Shown piece by piece: positions 25,031 to 35,349 of a stretch of 64,000 nucleotides of DNA. The notes under the pieces are model-generated. The model worked only from the letters and a program-made list of their open reading frames with translations. It searched no databases and was not told the DNA's origin. Position numbers and translations under genes: made by a program. This stretch comes from Trichoderma breve (taxonomy: Eukaryota > Ascomycota > Sordariomycetes > Hypocreales > Hypocreaceae), in assembly GCF_028502605.1 (NCBI RefSeq), contig NC_079234.1, positions 5,828,001-5,892,000 of the forward strand. Direction: 5' to 3'. Each line of letters begins with the position of its first letter. Position 1 is the first letter of the stretch.

Positions 25031-25872
25031 TTACGACTGGCCCCTCTTCCGCTTGTTACCCTCACTTACACTACCTTTCGACAAGAGATCCTCAAGCTTC
25101 TGCTGTCCCTTTTCAACCGACTTCACTTTGACCTTCTCGCTACCCAATACAGGTGGCAATCCTTGAACACGCCTCTTGGCATCTTCCAACAGCTCCACCT
25201 CACGTTCACGCTGCCCCTTGACTGTAGGAATTGACCACGTATTTGACGCTGCGCCTTTATGCGCTAGTTTGTATTTTGATCCCTCAAGATTTGTCTCATA
25301 TGTATTTGCATCTATTTTCCGGACGTGCTACATAGTGAACATTGTTTAGCTGCTATGCAAATATTTCATCTTGATATGACCCTGAAACTCACCTGATGTG
25401 CAACAATTAACCAGTGGTACTCTGTCCCTACAGGTGCACCGCTTTTATCGGGAGCCTTCTTCGCTCTCCTCTTGTTCGTCTTGTAGTCTATCTTCCACAG
25501 GTCTGGTTCCTCCTTGACTTCATGCCACACGCCGCCATCGTAGTTCCAGGTGTGAGATCCGCCGACCGCCATGCCAGAGTAGTACTGGCCGTTGAATGAC
25601 TTGAGAGAATTGTAGCCGCCGCCGCCAAACGCATAAGCTCGACTGACTCCGTCTTTGTTGGCCGGAGCTTGTTCAGCCTCTGGCATTTCCTCCTCGTCAA
25701 GCATAATGGGATCCCTCGGATCCATGGCTACGTCAACTTCATCAATCGGTATCGTTTTATTTTCCGGGCTCTCGTGCTCATGTGAGAGACTTGAGCGCGT
25801 CCGTCTAATTGAAGACGACGGTGCGCCTTCTGCGGTATTGGGCCATTTGGCTCGCTTTGTAGGTCGAGGCAT
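25031..25872 (-). CDS. Conserved-looking hypothetical protein with basic, nuclear-type C-terminus
   Basis: Two exons, complement(25031-25327, 25393-25872), 258 residues; the 65-nt intron runs GTGAGT..TGTAG in phase 0. Residues 1-10 contain PRPTKRAKWP and the tail ends NKRKRGQS, both like nuclear localisation signals. The middle is acidic (about 45-70), then Gly/Tyr/Trp-rich (GGGGYNSL, YYSGMAVGGSHTWNYDGG), with a compact Trp-containing region before the intron (EEPDLWKIDYKTNKRRAKK). This looks like a single small folded domain between disordered arms. I do not recognise the family. A chromatin- or RNA-associated protein is one guess. Confidence 0.7.
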
Positions 25873-26365
25873 GACACGAGATGATGTTTATTCCTGGTAG
25901 ATCTTGTGCTGTTTGCGCTGTGTAGCAACTGCTAATGTTCTATCATTCATTGAGGCATGTGTTGCGGAGGTAGGCTTTGGTGATCTGTGAGTGACGTCGG
26001 TATTATCCAAATGTCATCGATTTGAACGCGCCATTGTCGATTCCCGCAGAGTGGCTAATAAATACACTGTAAAACTTAACTGGGGCACCGAAATAACGGC
26101 GGATCATATCAATGCGAATTGTCTTCAGAGCTCCCCAAGAACAACACCTAAGTTCGACATTATCCAACCATCATGTATCTGCAGATGGCTATTTAACACA
26201 TAATAATACAGGTTGAGTAGACGAGAACATGCTCTCTGGGGTGCAGAGAAAAAGATATTTCTGGGCTTGTCCAGCCCTGCAAATCAAGTCATGGGTTCGT
26301 CAATCTGATCTTTAATGCCAGAGATAGATTAGCCTCCAGCAGTTATCCAACTCGTCAATCCTCTT
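25873..26365. other. Intergenic region
   Basis: Promoter of the hypothetical gene at 25872 and 3' end of the SDR gene. I see nothing further. Confidence 0.4.
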
Positions 26366-27416
26366 TCAGCCATTCACCACAGTCCCGCCATTGCAGTGAA
26401 TGGTCTGCCCACTGACACACGAGCTATCCATTGAAGCAAGAAACACGATACAGCTTGCGATTTCCGAGGGCTGGGCTGGTCGACCCATCGGACTGGTGAA
26501 TTCTTTCTGCGCCTTTTCATTCATGGTTGCGGGGATCAACGGAGTCCATACTACGGTTCTCGTCAGCAAGTCTTAAAACATTTCTCTGCATAGATGCTTA
26601 CCTGGCCCTGGGGCGACAGCGTTGACTCTAATTCCCTTTCCGATATACTGGTTGCTCAATCCCCTTGTGAATGAAATTATAGCTCCTTTGGTAGAGGTAT
26701 AATCCAGCAAGTCCGGCCGGCCAATGTACGCATTTATAGATGCGTTGTTGATGATGACGGCGCCGCGCTGCATGTGCTTAAGAGCGTATTTGGCCATGTA
26801 AAAATAAGAGTGCATGTTAATGTTGAATGTATGAACCCACTGGTCTTCTGGCAAGTCAAGAATATCCTCAACCATCATTTGATCTACACAATGGTTAGCG
26901 CTTCCCTCTCTCTCCAAGAACATGATAACCTACAAGCCGCATTATTAAAGAGAATGTCTATCCCGCCCATCTTTTCCAAGGAAAAGTCAATTGCTTTTTG
27001 GCAATTCTCTCTCTTGGCAAGATCTGTGGCGAATAGATGGCAGGTTCCCCCAAGAGACTCAACCTGTTTCTTAGTATCTTGAGCATCCTTTTCTTCTTCG
27101 GGTAGGTAAACTATTGTCGATACAGCGCCTTCTTTTGCAAATAACACCGCGGTGGCTGCTCCTATGCCACTATCACCACCAGTTATGAGCGCTCTTTTGC
27201 CATGAAGCTTATCCGCTGCTTTATACGTTGTGCTTGTTCCGCCTGCATCCGGTAGCTCCTCACGAGTGGGTTTAGGATCGGGCATGTCCCTATCCTTGCC
27301 CGGAAACTCCTGTTTTGAAACAGGGATATTTTTTTCTTCAACATTTTGGTGTTAGAACTGATGATTCAAGGTATGCTAGAAAGATATGCTGTACCATCTT
27401 TGAATTGCGATGTCAT
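26366..27416 (-). CDS. Short-chain dehydrogenase/reductase, glucose-1-dehydrogenase/YhdF-like
   Basis: Four exons, complement(26366-26550, 26602-26883, 26934-27335, 27395-27416), 296 residues. The introns are 59, 50 and 51 nt, each with a CTAAC or CTGAC branch site; the 22-nt first exon encodes MTSQFKD and the next continues KNIPVSKQEFPGKD, matching the extended N-terminus of this SDR group. The cofactor motif is TGGDSGIG (59-66), followed by FNNAA, catalytic Ser in IINNASINAYIG, and YTSTK (Y203, K207). The C-terminus GQTIHCNGGTVVNG is typical. The family oxidises sugars or polyols with NAD(P)+, or reduces carbonyls; the true substrate is unknown. It lies in tandem with the 6-phosphogluconate dehydrogenase paralogue, supporting a sugar role. 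Confidence 0.88.
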
Positions 27417-27943
27417 GGTTAAACGAGTTAGTCAAGTCTCGGCTAATTGATACCAGCAAAGCGACCCAAAAATTGAATAGATGATATAAAGAAGTTGCGA
27501 TATATCATTCATCTATGCTTCGAACGATTTATAAAAATGGGTTCATAAACTTTCCGTCAGCCTTGGCGATGACTCGCAGACTTCAGTTTGAATGATGCGA
27601 AGGTTTCGTCATGGAGTGGATTCCGATTACGGGATGAGGCCAATGTTACAATTTTAAGCGATCGAATGACGTCTGTCATTGGGTTTTCTATGGATTAATT
27701 TGATATGACTTTTTATTTATTGCTTGGCGCATGTGAAATTTGTTAACATATCAAAGAGAAGCCATTATGCGCTGTTGGGGGCTGCAGTGCAGTAAAGATC
27801 TCTCGCCGCAGAAAGTATGCGGATTGCTGTTACCTCGAACACTTCATCCTTACTCTCCATATGTAAATCAATCTAAATAGTTGAGAAAATGAAAATGAAA
27901 AACTGAGAACGAATGCTAGATACAATCATCCATAGTAAATATT
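27417..27943. other. Intergenic region
   Basis: SDR promoter and 3' end of the 6-phosphogluconate dehydrogenase gene. No further element is recognised. Confidence 0.4.
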
Positions 27944-29455
27944 CTAAGCTGGCTTCCACTCGAAATGATGCGGACCTTTCGCTACTGGACCCGGGTCTTC
28001 GCCTGGCACGTCCGGTTTATTGTATGAATGCGCTCCAAAGTAATCCATTTGCGCCTCCATAAACTTCGTTGGAAGCATCTTACCTGTAGTATACTTGACG
28101 TACTCAAGAGTAGCAGAGAGGGCAGGCATATAGTGGTCGGCCGCAACCCCTCGAGAAACAATGTCCTTGAGTGCCGAGTAGTTGCGCTGCAACTCCGATC
28201 CGACGCAGTCAATCAGTTTAACGTTGGTGAATGTCTTGTCCTCTTTCAAAACCGGCTCAAGGAGATCAGCAATAAATTCTGACTGAATGATGCATCCTGC
28301 CCGCCATATCCGAATGCATTCAGACAAACTGATATTCCAATCTTCATCAATGGATGCCCGCTCAATCAATTCCAGTCCTTGACAATAAGAGGCCAAGAAG
28401 GCGCAGTAAACAGCGCAGCGAAGACGCTCAATCACTTGATCGCGATCTTTAACATCTTGAATGGCCTGTGGTTCGGAAATTGAAAGCTGTTCGGCGACCC
28501 TTAGACGCTCTTCACGGTTTCCCGAGGCCACGCGCAAGTAAAATCCGGCTGCAAGTGTTGGACAAGACACATGCCTCGTTGCAGATTCCATAATTGACCA
28601 TGAGGGTGTCCCTTCTGTACAATCATCATCTTGTACAACCTTGTCGAGGACATCATCAAGGACGTAATCGTCAGTCAGTTTGCCATTTGTCGTTTTTCTT
28701 GTCTTGCATATATCCGCAGCAATTTTAACCAGAAAGTTTGTACGCAATTCGCCTTCGTTGTTCCACGTTGTAAATAATTCACCAATTTGGCTGTAGTCGA
28801 GCCCCAGTCCGCGATTTAGAAAACCCCAGGCCTCGCAGAGAGCAGAGAGCATGCCAACTTCGATACCATTATGGACCATCTTCACGAAGTGTCCCGAACC
28901 TCCTGGTCCGATTTTCGACACACAAGGCGCACCAGACTTGGGGTCTTTTGCTGCATAACGTTCCAGAAGCGGCATGACTGCGTCCAATGCCGCATTATCC
29001 CCCCCAGGAGACATGCTTGGTCCATGTCGAGCGGACTGATAACCGCCAGAGACTCCCATCCCAATCCAATCCACGCCGGCATCTTGGCACTCTCTTTGTC
29101 GTCTCTCGGTGTTTCGATAGTGTTCATTGCCACCGTCCAAGATTATATCGCCTTTGCGTAGCTCGGGCTTTATTTTCTTCAACACTTCATCGGCTGGCGG
29201 GCCATGTGTAATGGAAAACAAGAATACTTTTCGGGCACCATTCTGGCCTAAACTGGCAGTAAACTTTGATATATCGTGAAATCCACAAACTTTCCCATTG
29301 AGACCGTCGGCCTGGTCCACCTGTTTCAGGAAATTGTCGACATTCGCACTCTCAGCGTCCCAAATAGACACATCGAGGCCAAGCTCAGAAAAAGCGAATC
29401 CCATCATGGAGCCCATATTACCTGCACCGACAATGCCAATTTGCTTGATTTCCAT
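27944..29455 (-). CDS. 6-phosphogluconate dehydrogenase, decarboxylating (paralogue)
   Basis: 503 residues, one exon. It should oxidatively decarboxylate 6-phosphogluconate to ribulose-5-phosphate with NADP+. The Rossmann motif is GIVGAGNMGSMMG at the N-terminus; the substrate block has MGVSGGYQSARHGPSMSPGG; the catalytic Lys/Asn block is GGSGHFVKMVHNGIEVGML. The helical C-terminal domain is complete and carries the usual IWRAGCIIQSEFI, ending with an AHSYN-type motif (GAHSYNKP). It is more divergent than a housekeeping Gnd1 and lacks introns, and sits in a sugar gene group, so I read it as an accessory paralogue acting on a 6-phospho sugar acid. The start at 29455 gives the motif at the proper distance. 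It shares a divergent promoter with the TIM-barrel gene. Confidence 0.9.
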   Translation of the reverse strand: MEIKQIGIVGAGNMGSMMGFAFSELGLDVSIWDAESANVDNFLKQVDQADGLNGKVCGFHDISKFTASLGQNGARKVFLFSITHGPPADEVLKKIKPELRKGDIILDGGNEHYRNTERRQRECQDAGVDWIGMGVSGGYQSARHGPSMSPGGDNAALDAVMPLLERYAAKDPKSGAPCVSKIGPGGSGHFVKMVHNGIEVGMLSALCEAWGFLNRGLGLDYSQIGELFTTWNNEGELRTNFLVKIAADICKTRKTTNGKLTDDYVLDDVLDKVVQDDDCTEGTPSWSIMESATRHVSCPTLAAGFYLRVASGNREERLRVAEQLSISEPQAIQDVKDRDQVIERLRCAVYCAFLASYCQGLELIERASIDEDWNISLSECIRIWRAGCIIQSEFIADLLEPVLKEDKTFTNVKLIDCVGSELQRNYSALKDIVSRGVAADHYMPALSATLEYVKYTTGKMLPTKFMEAQMDYFGAHSYNKPDVPGEDPGPVAKGPHHFEWKPA

Positions 29456-29839
29456 AATTGCGTCTGGTTGAGCGCACCGGGCTGCAATTCAATGAAACAT
29501 ATACCGGGGTGGTTAAGGTGAGAAAAGATGCACAAAGATAGGAGTGCCATATAATGAAGAGCAATCTAAGAAGATTCCTGAATGGCAATTCAATTGAATT
29601 GAAACGAACTACAGAGTACAATTGCCACCTATATCTCTTTCAATCATAGTTGCGCTGCGCCGAATTGAATGACGCAATTGCTGCGACAACGCTGCCAGCA
29701 TCAGCATGACGCTTGCAAATTACATCCCACAGCGAACGAAACTTACCATTTTATTAACATATACTTCTGCTAGAAACACAAATCTAACAAACTACCTAAG
29801 ACCAGTATTTTATTCTAAAAGGAGTTTCGCAGTATCATC
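29456..29839. promoter_or_regulatory. Bidirectional promoter with a 16-bp perfect palindrome
   Basis: 384 bp between the start codons of the 6-phosphogluconate dehydrogenase paralogue (minus) and the TIM-barrel gene (plus). At 29586-29601 lies a perfect palindrome CAATTCAATTGAATTG; related ATTGAATG and CAATTG words follow at about 29662-29680. It is a candidate operator for joint control; no factor is known from the sequence. Confidence 0.55.
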
Positions 29840-30915
29840 ATGGGCATCGATTATCAGGGTCACAACATTCCCACATCTTTCGCATCCTGCAGCATCCCTC
29901 CCCACTTCAAAGCTAGTCTTCCTGAAAAACTAGAGGCCATTCGCAATGCTGGATTTGACGGAATAGAAATGTCAATGCCAGACATTCTGGAGTATGGCAG
30001 TCATATCGAAGGGAAGAAAATTCGCGAGGATGACTATGATACCCTGTCGGATGTGGCTGGGAAGATACGTATCTTGACTGATCAACTTGGCCTTGAGATT
30101 CTCATGCTGCAGCCGTTTTCGAGATTTGAGGGATGGCAAAAGGAGACGCACCCACAGGAGAGAAGTGAAGCGTTTGCACGCGCCAAGGGATGGATAAGAA
30201 TTATGGAGTCGTTGGGCACCGATATGCTGCAGGTATGTCCGCCTCGGAGTTGTGTTATCAAAATCTAGTAGTAGCTAATTATATCTAGGTTGGCTCATCC
30301 GATGCACAAGATATATCACCTTCCTTGGACGAACATGCTCAGGACCTGCAAGAGTTGGCAGACCTACTCGGGGAGAAAGGCTTCCGGCTCGCATATGAAA
30401 ACTGGTGCTGGGCAACCTACGCTCCCACATGGAAAGACGTCTGGGAGATATCACGCAAGGCTGATCGCAAAAACATCGGTCTCTGCTTGGACACTTTCCA
30501 ATCAGCTGGCGGAGAATACGGTGATCCATCCACAGAGTCAGGCTATATCGAAGACTTCAGCTCAACTGAACTTGACATCCGATGGAAACATAGTTTGACC
30601 GAACTAGAGCACACGATTCCTGGAGACAAGATATTCCTGCTTCAGATTTCAGATGCATACAAAATGAAGCCGCCTCTGCGCGACACAAAGGAGAGGCCGA
30701 GGTCAGTATGGAGTCATGATTATCGCCCACTGCCCTTTAATGGAGGGTATTTGCCGATTCAAGACTTTCTAAAGTCTGTTTTGCGAACGGGTTTTCGGGG
30801 CTGGCTTTCTGTTGAAGTGTTTGATTCGAAGCCCAAAGAAGGATCGTCAATGGAGAGTTTTGCAAAGGCAGCTATGGATTCCTTGACTCGCATGCTCATT
30901 GCGACGATGGAATGA
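29840..30915 (+). CDS. Xylose isomerase-like TIM-barrel protein (sugar-phosphate isomerase/3-dehydroshikimate dehydratase type)
   Basis: Two exons, join(29840-30232, 30289-30915), 339 residues; the 56-nt intron (GTATGT..TCTAG) is phase 0. Beta-strand and metal-site signatures of the AP_endonuc_2 family are present: KLEAIRNAGFDGIEMSMPD near the start, LGLEILMLQPFSRFEGW, AYENWCWATYA with a ligand Glu, CLDTF with a ligand Asp, FLLQISDA and WLSVEVFDS with a late Glu. A divalent metal is expected. Fungal members include 3-dehydroshikimate dehydratases (quinate pathway) and keto-sugar isomerases; LEILMLQPFSRFEGW fits the dehydratase-like fungal subgroup, but the sugar context favours an isomerase or epimerase. 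No signal peptide, so cytosolic. Confidence 0.85.
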
Positions 30916-31774
30916 GTTGATACATAGACATGCAAATACTCGAATGAAACAAGTTGCTATTGTCAAAGTTTGACCACAATAAACACGTCTATCGTGTTGA
31001 GCATCCAACATTAGAAATTAAAGCGTGGGCACGACGGAGTACACGAGCCAGAGGTCTAAGGCAAGTGCAGTAATGAGTGAAAGAGGTCATTGGTACCTCG
31101 CAGTTTGATGTCGCGATATGATGCACAGCTACCAACTCACTGCCGGCTAGGATATAATATAGACTAGCTATAAGAAGAATTTGGCTTCTTATATGCACAA
31201 TTTCCATTTCATTTCAATTGTCATTTCATATGGAGTCACTTCGGCAGCCGTGAAATTGACTGTATCTGTTTGCGTTATGATTTATCGAGAGGATACGATT
31301 ACACATATTTATATTGTCCTTGACGAAGGGCCAATCAGAGGAGGCGTAATGTCTATCATGGCAAATAGAATCGTGCCCTTATAACACTAAAAAAAGCAAA
31401 AGACGGGTCTGACTGCCTTGCTAGGTCAGTTGGTAGAGTGTGAGACTCAAAATAGAGGCACACGTTCGGACGCAATCTCAAGGTTGCGTTACCGACCTCC
31501 GCGCGATGCTTTTAACTATCTATTAGATTCTGCAGTCTTTCTTTTTTTATTCTTTAGATCATTTTTGTGTTCGTAAATGTGGTTGTGTTCTTCATTAATC
31601 GATGGGTTCAACCAAAAAAACCGTAAACAGATATATAGTCTTGCTCCCTTGCCGCTGACTGATTCCGTCAAACTCCCTAACGCCAGGTTCCCCCATTATT
31701 GCATGTAATCCATGTGCACGCCACTCTCTGGGCCCCAGAAAGAAAAAGAAAAGATCATTATCTTGCTCTCTTCT
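30916..31774. other. Intergenic region with a tRNA relic
   Basis: 3' ends of two convergent genes plus the tRNA-like relic at 31415-31509. No protein gene is supported. Confidence 0.45.
31415..31509 (+). pseudogene. tRNA-Lys-like pseudogene with intron
   Basis: The 5' half (GCCTTGC, TA, GGTC, AGTTGGTA, GAGT) follows a fungal tRNA-Lys closely. Acceptor stem ends 31415-31421 and 31503-31509 pair at six of seven places, counting one G-U. The anticodon stem TGAGA/TCTCA (31441-31445, 31476-31480) is intact, enclosing 30 nt, that is a 7-nt loop plus an intron of about 23 nt. The variable loop (5 nt) and T arm (17 nt) keep their exact lengths, but the T loop is ACCGACC instead of TTCGANC and two T-stem pairs are lost. 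The D stem has a mismatch. The apparent anticodon is CAA. A TTTT terminator follows at 31510. It is probably a dead copy. Confidence 0.55.
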
Positions 31775-32578
31775 TCATCTCTTCATCTCCTCGCTCGCTC
31801 CCAGCAATGTAACACACACTACTGATGCCAGGGCAGCCAAGCTCCCCAAAATCAGCATCTGTACGCCCTCCCAAATGCAGCGCATCCAGCTACTCGAGGC
31901 ATCTCCTCCCCTCAGCAGCCAGCTCTTGCCCGCACCAAAAGACATTAACGCCACCAGACACAAGGCAATGCTCCACCGGAGGCCAAGACCGACCGTCGAA
32001 GCGAACAAGTACGGCAGCAAGGGAATGGTGCCGCCGATAACGTAGCCCAGAGAGATGGATAGGCCCGAGGCGAGCGGCCAGACGGGCAGCTGATCAGCGC
32101 CACCCGACGTCTCTTCGACTGAGAACGCGGCTCGCGAGGAATGCAGTTGGCGGACGACGTCGTACAAGCCCTCGGGACGCTCCTTGAGAGTCGACACAAT
32201 GTCCGTGACCATCCAACCGGGTAGAGCGAGGGGTTCCAGATGCCGTCTTACAAGCATCTCTTGTGCCTCCTTGTTCTTCTCATCAATGCTCTCCCTCTCG
32301 CCTTCGTAGCGAAGCATGCCTTTGAGCTCCTCCTCATCGCCATCCTGGTTCTCTGCCGTGGTAGAAGGTAATTCGTCTTTGGCGGAGAGATAGCCACCGA
32401 TACCCATGCTAATGCTTCCCGCACAAAGTTCCGCCAGACCTGCGTAAATGACAGTGTCTGTTCGTCCAAGAGAACTGAGGCCCGCGGTGAGGGCAAAGGG
32501 CACAGTTAGGCCATCTGAGAAGCCGAGTGTGAAGTCTGAGAGGAATCGGATGAGGAGGGGGCTTCTTGATTTCGTCAT
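31775..32578 (-). CDS. Vacuolar iron/manganese transporter, VIT1/Ccc1 family
   Basis: 267 residues, one exon. It imports Fe2+ or Mn2+ into the vacuole. The N-terminal signature FTLGFSDGLTVPFALTAGLS marks the first membrane helix of the family; helix 2 ends in GSISMGIGGYLSAKDE. A hydrophilic Glu-rich loop (about 70-160; ENQDGDEEEL, YEGERESIDEKNKEAQE) corresponds to the cytosolic metal-binding region. Three further hydrophobic helices follow (about 168-190, 195-222, 236-258), giving five in all, as expected. The start at 32578 is close to the first helix, normal for the family. The membrane-bound multicopper oxidase 5 kb away could be linked through metal homeostasis, but the spacing makes this weak. 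Confidence 0.9.
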   Translation of the reverse strand: MTKSRSPLLIRFLSDFTLGFSDGLTVPFALTAGLSSLGRTDTVIYAGLAELCAGSISMGIGGYLSAKDELPSTTAENQDGDEEELKGMLRYEGERESIDEKNKEAQEMLVRRHLEPLALPGWMVTDIVSTLKERPEGLYDVVRQLHSSRAAFSVEETSGGADQLPVWPLASGLSISLGYVIGGTIPLLPYLFASTVGLGLRWSIALCLVALMSFGAGKSWLLRGGDASSSWMRCIWEGVQMLILGSLAALASVVCVTLLGASEEMKR

Positions 32579-33983
32579 GATGGAAGGATTTTGTGTTTCG
32601 GCGTAGCTGAGATGACGGTTGGGAGAGATGCGCTTTTGGAGGGAGTTTCAATACAAATCAGTGAGTCAAATGCGAGGGAGGAGGAGAGCGATAGTGAAGA
32701 TTGAGAGAAAGTGAATCAACCAACCCAACGAGTCGAGGGAGGATCGGCTTGTCGATAGCTTATGACGACGTGACACAGTGACATTCGGCTTATCGGCAAA
32801 GCTCTTGAGCAATTGCTAGCAGGAGTACATGTTAGTCTCTCATATCAATAGTTCTCTCTTCCATCTCAAGGCCGGATCAGCTGTGCACGCAGTCTCTGGC
32901 TAAAAGGCTCCGCCCGCTTCCCTGCGTTCTGCATGCACGTTACATCGCCTGTCCAGCCTGATGTTTGCTTCCCCGAAGGCGTCCAAACCCACCCCATCCA
33001 GTCCACTCTTCCCTTCGGTCTGCAGCTGTATGCCAACACCAACCCCAGAGGGGCCACCGAGCTGCCTTGCTGCCTCTCAAGGAGACCCTGATTTGCCTCA
33101 TGCCAGACAATAGTCCTCTGCATTTCCTGCCGTCCTTCCGTAGCCCGGGCCAGGCACGCCGAACTGGCCTCACATGCTCGCTCCAAGCAGATGCTCGACT
33201 TGGGCCCACGTGCGCGCAACTTACAACGCCGGTGATTAAGAATACACAGACGCTGATTCGGGGAGCGGAGAAAACCCACAAGGTGCATAAGCCTCTTTCT
33301 ACTTCTTAACAAGCAGGGGTCGCCTAGCATGAGTTAGTTAGCTAGGGCCCGTGGGGTGGCGCCGTGCATGTTAGGCGGGGAGGTTGACAGGATGCATCGA
33401 AGGATTTTCGTCTCTGCCTCGTTGCCTGTTTCTGCGATTTGGAATACCACGTCTTATATGAAATTGGTGGTGTGATGGTCAATTGGGGCAGTGGCCGAGA
33501 AGAGAAAGAAAAGCCTTAGATTGTGCCTATCAACAAACAGAAGAGAATAAGCACATCTTGCGTGAGATAAGGAACAACAGAAGATCTTTTTTGTTGGTGT
33601 TTAGAGGGGGAAAAATATGGAGAGGCGGCTGCCCAACTAGGAAGCTGGGACTTTTGGAATGCCGGAGGTGGCGCCGCACACGAGCCGATCTAAGTCGGCG
33701 TGGTTAGCAGAATTAGGCAGTAATTATGATAACTCGAACTTAAGCCAAGGCTGGACTGGACACAAGATAACCATCACCGCTATTTGCTTGACTCTACAGT
33801 ATTTGCTTGCTGCCATATGCACGGGGACTTTGCAATTGGTGTGTGTACAGTTATTTTTTTGTTAATCCAAGTCTTCTGCCGGGATTCAGGCTACCTTATC
33901 TTGCTACTACATGTACCTATCCAAGCAGCACAAGTCCCATCCATATTATAATCTCAAACGAGGTGAAAAAATAAGAGCAGCAC
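32579..33983. other. Intergenic region
   Basis: 1.4 kb with the Ccc1-type promoter and the 3' end of the acid phosphatase gene. Mutually overlapping open frames on both strands at 32866-33330 have no family signal and I do not call them. Confidence 0.4.
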
Positions 33984-35349
33984 TTAGTAGTCAGTGGTGA
34001 CGGGCTTGTATCCCTTGGGCGGGTTCAGGCCGTCAGGGAGCTCAATGGTGTCCGCGTAGTAAGTGGGAAGCTTGCTGTGCTCCCACGTCTTCTTGATGGC
34101 GGGCAGAATGGTGCGGCCAGAGAAGCTGCGGTCGAGGGACAGGTTGGGAGCAGGGTACTGGGCATTGTTGCCTTCGCCCTCCTCGTTGAAGATACCGGCG
34201 TAAGAGGCGTTCCAGAAGTAGCTGTTGGCAGCGTTGGTGGAAGGCCACTTGCGGAGGCGGTCGCCAGTCTGCTTGGCAACAAAGTCGAAGACGTTGGCAC
34301 CGACATCCCAGCGGCCCAGGGTGTGGAGGCCCCAGTTGGCCTCGACGGTGGCGATTTCGCTGTAGTGGTTGTAGAAGTTGTTGTCGCTGGTGCCAACAAG
34401 GTGCTTGGGGACGGCGTCGCCGAGCAGGATTCCGAGAATCCGGTTGCGCTGGGCGTAGGTCTCGCTCTCATCCCAGGTGAGGAGAACAAGAGTGTTGTCC
34501 ATGAAGTTCTTGTTGTTGAGGAGGGGCTCGAGGAAAGTGCGGCACCACTTGCCGGCAACGCCGACAGTGGAGTCGTGGCCGTCAGAGGTCATGTTGGGGG
34601 TGATGAACATCCACTGGGGCAGCTTGTTCTCCTTGAGGTCCTTGTGGAACTGGGAGCGGCTGGTGTCGATCAAGGACAGGTTCTTGATCTGAGACAGACG
34701 CTGCTCGTAGTGGGTGACGCTGTTGGCCAGGATGGCGGGGTTGTGCTTGCGGACGTAGTCGTTGGCGCCCGTCTTTGTGTTGACGTAGCTGAAGCCCTCG
34801 TAGCCGGAGTAGGGCATGTCCTCCTCGTAGTGGCCCCAAGAGATGCCACGATCCTCGAGCAGGTCGACGACGGTCGACACGTTGAAGTCGAGCGCCCACA
34901 GGTCATCGTTCTCCATGCCAAAGTAGTCACCAGCAATGGAGGCCATGTAGTTGGGCTGGGAAGGGTGAGTGACACCGAAGAAGTTGGTCAGCTTGACACC
35001 CTTCTTGGCAAAGAAGGTGAAGTTGGCTATAGATGATGCTGTCAGCATTTGTTCCCATCTTCTTTTTTCAGACAAGCTTCTTAAACTTACGGTCACCATC
35101 GGCCTTGCTAAAGTCCTGGTTCTCAAAGTAAATGACGACGTAGCGATCAAAGGCCTTGCCCTTGACGTGGCTGGTCGGGCTGCTGGTCTTGGCCGTGGCG
35201 GCGGCGGCGGCCACAGCAGCAGTGCCGGTCGCAGTGTACTGAGACTCCCAGGCAGTCGTGGTGTGAGAAGGCTTGCATGGGCTCTTGTTGACGGCGGCGG
35301 CAGAGGCCAGGCCGGCAGCAGCCAGCAGAGAGACAACCTTGGACAGCAT
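33984..35349 (-). CDS. Secreted acid phosphatase, phosphoesterase family (PF04185 type)
   Basis: Two exons, complement(33984-35026, 35091-35349), 433 residues; the 64-nt intron runs GTAAGT..TATAG with branch CTGAC, and the join reads ADGDPNFTFFAKKG. A signal peptide (MLSKVVSLLAAAGLASAAAV) and a Thr/Ala-rich segment precede the catalytic domain. Family motifs are VVIYFENQDF, FFGVTHPSQPNYMASIAGD, EEDMPYSGYEG, DTLVLLTWDE-like (NTLVLLTWDES) and several NxS/T glycosylation sites. It is like Aspergillus extracellular acid phosphatase and should release phosphate from organic phosphates outside the cell. Codons are strongly biased to C/G third positions (AAG, CTC, GTC), unlike the neighbouring genes, which suggests high expression. 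Confidence 0.92.

Noticed and set aside
34077..35036. 319-codon open frame on the plus strand opposite the acid phosphatase
   Set aside because: It mirrors the coding exon; the strong C/G third-position bias of the true gene removes stops from the antisense frame. No family motif.
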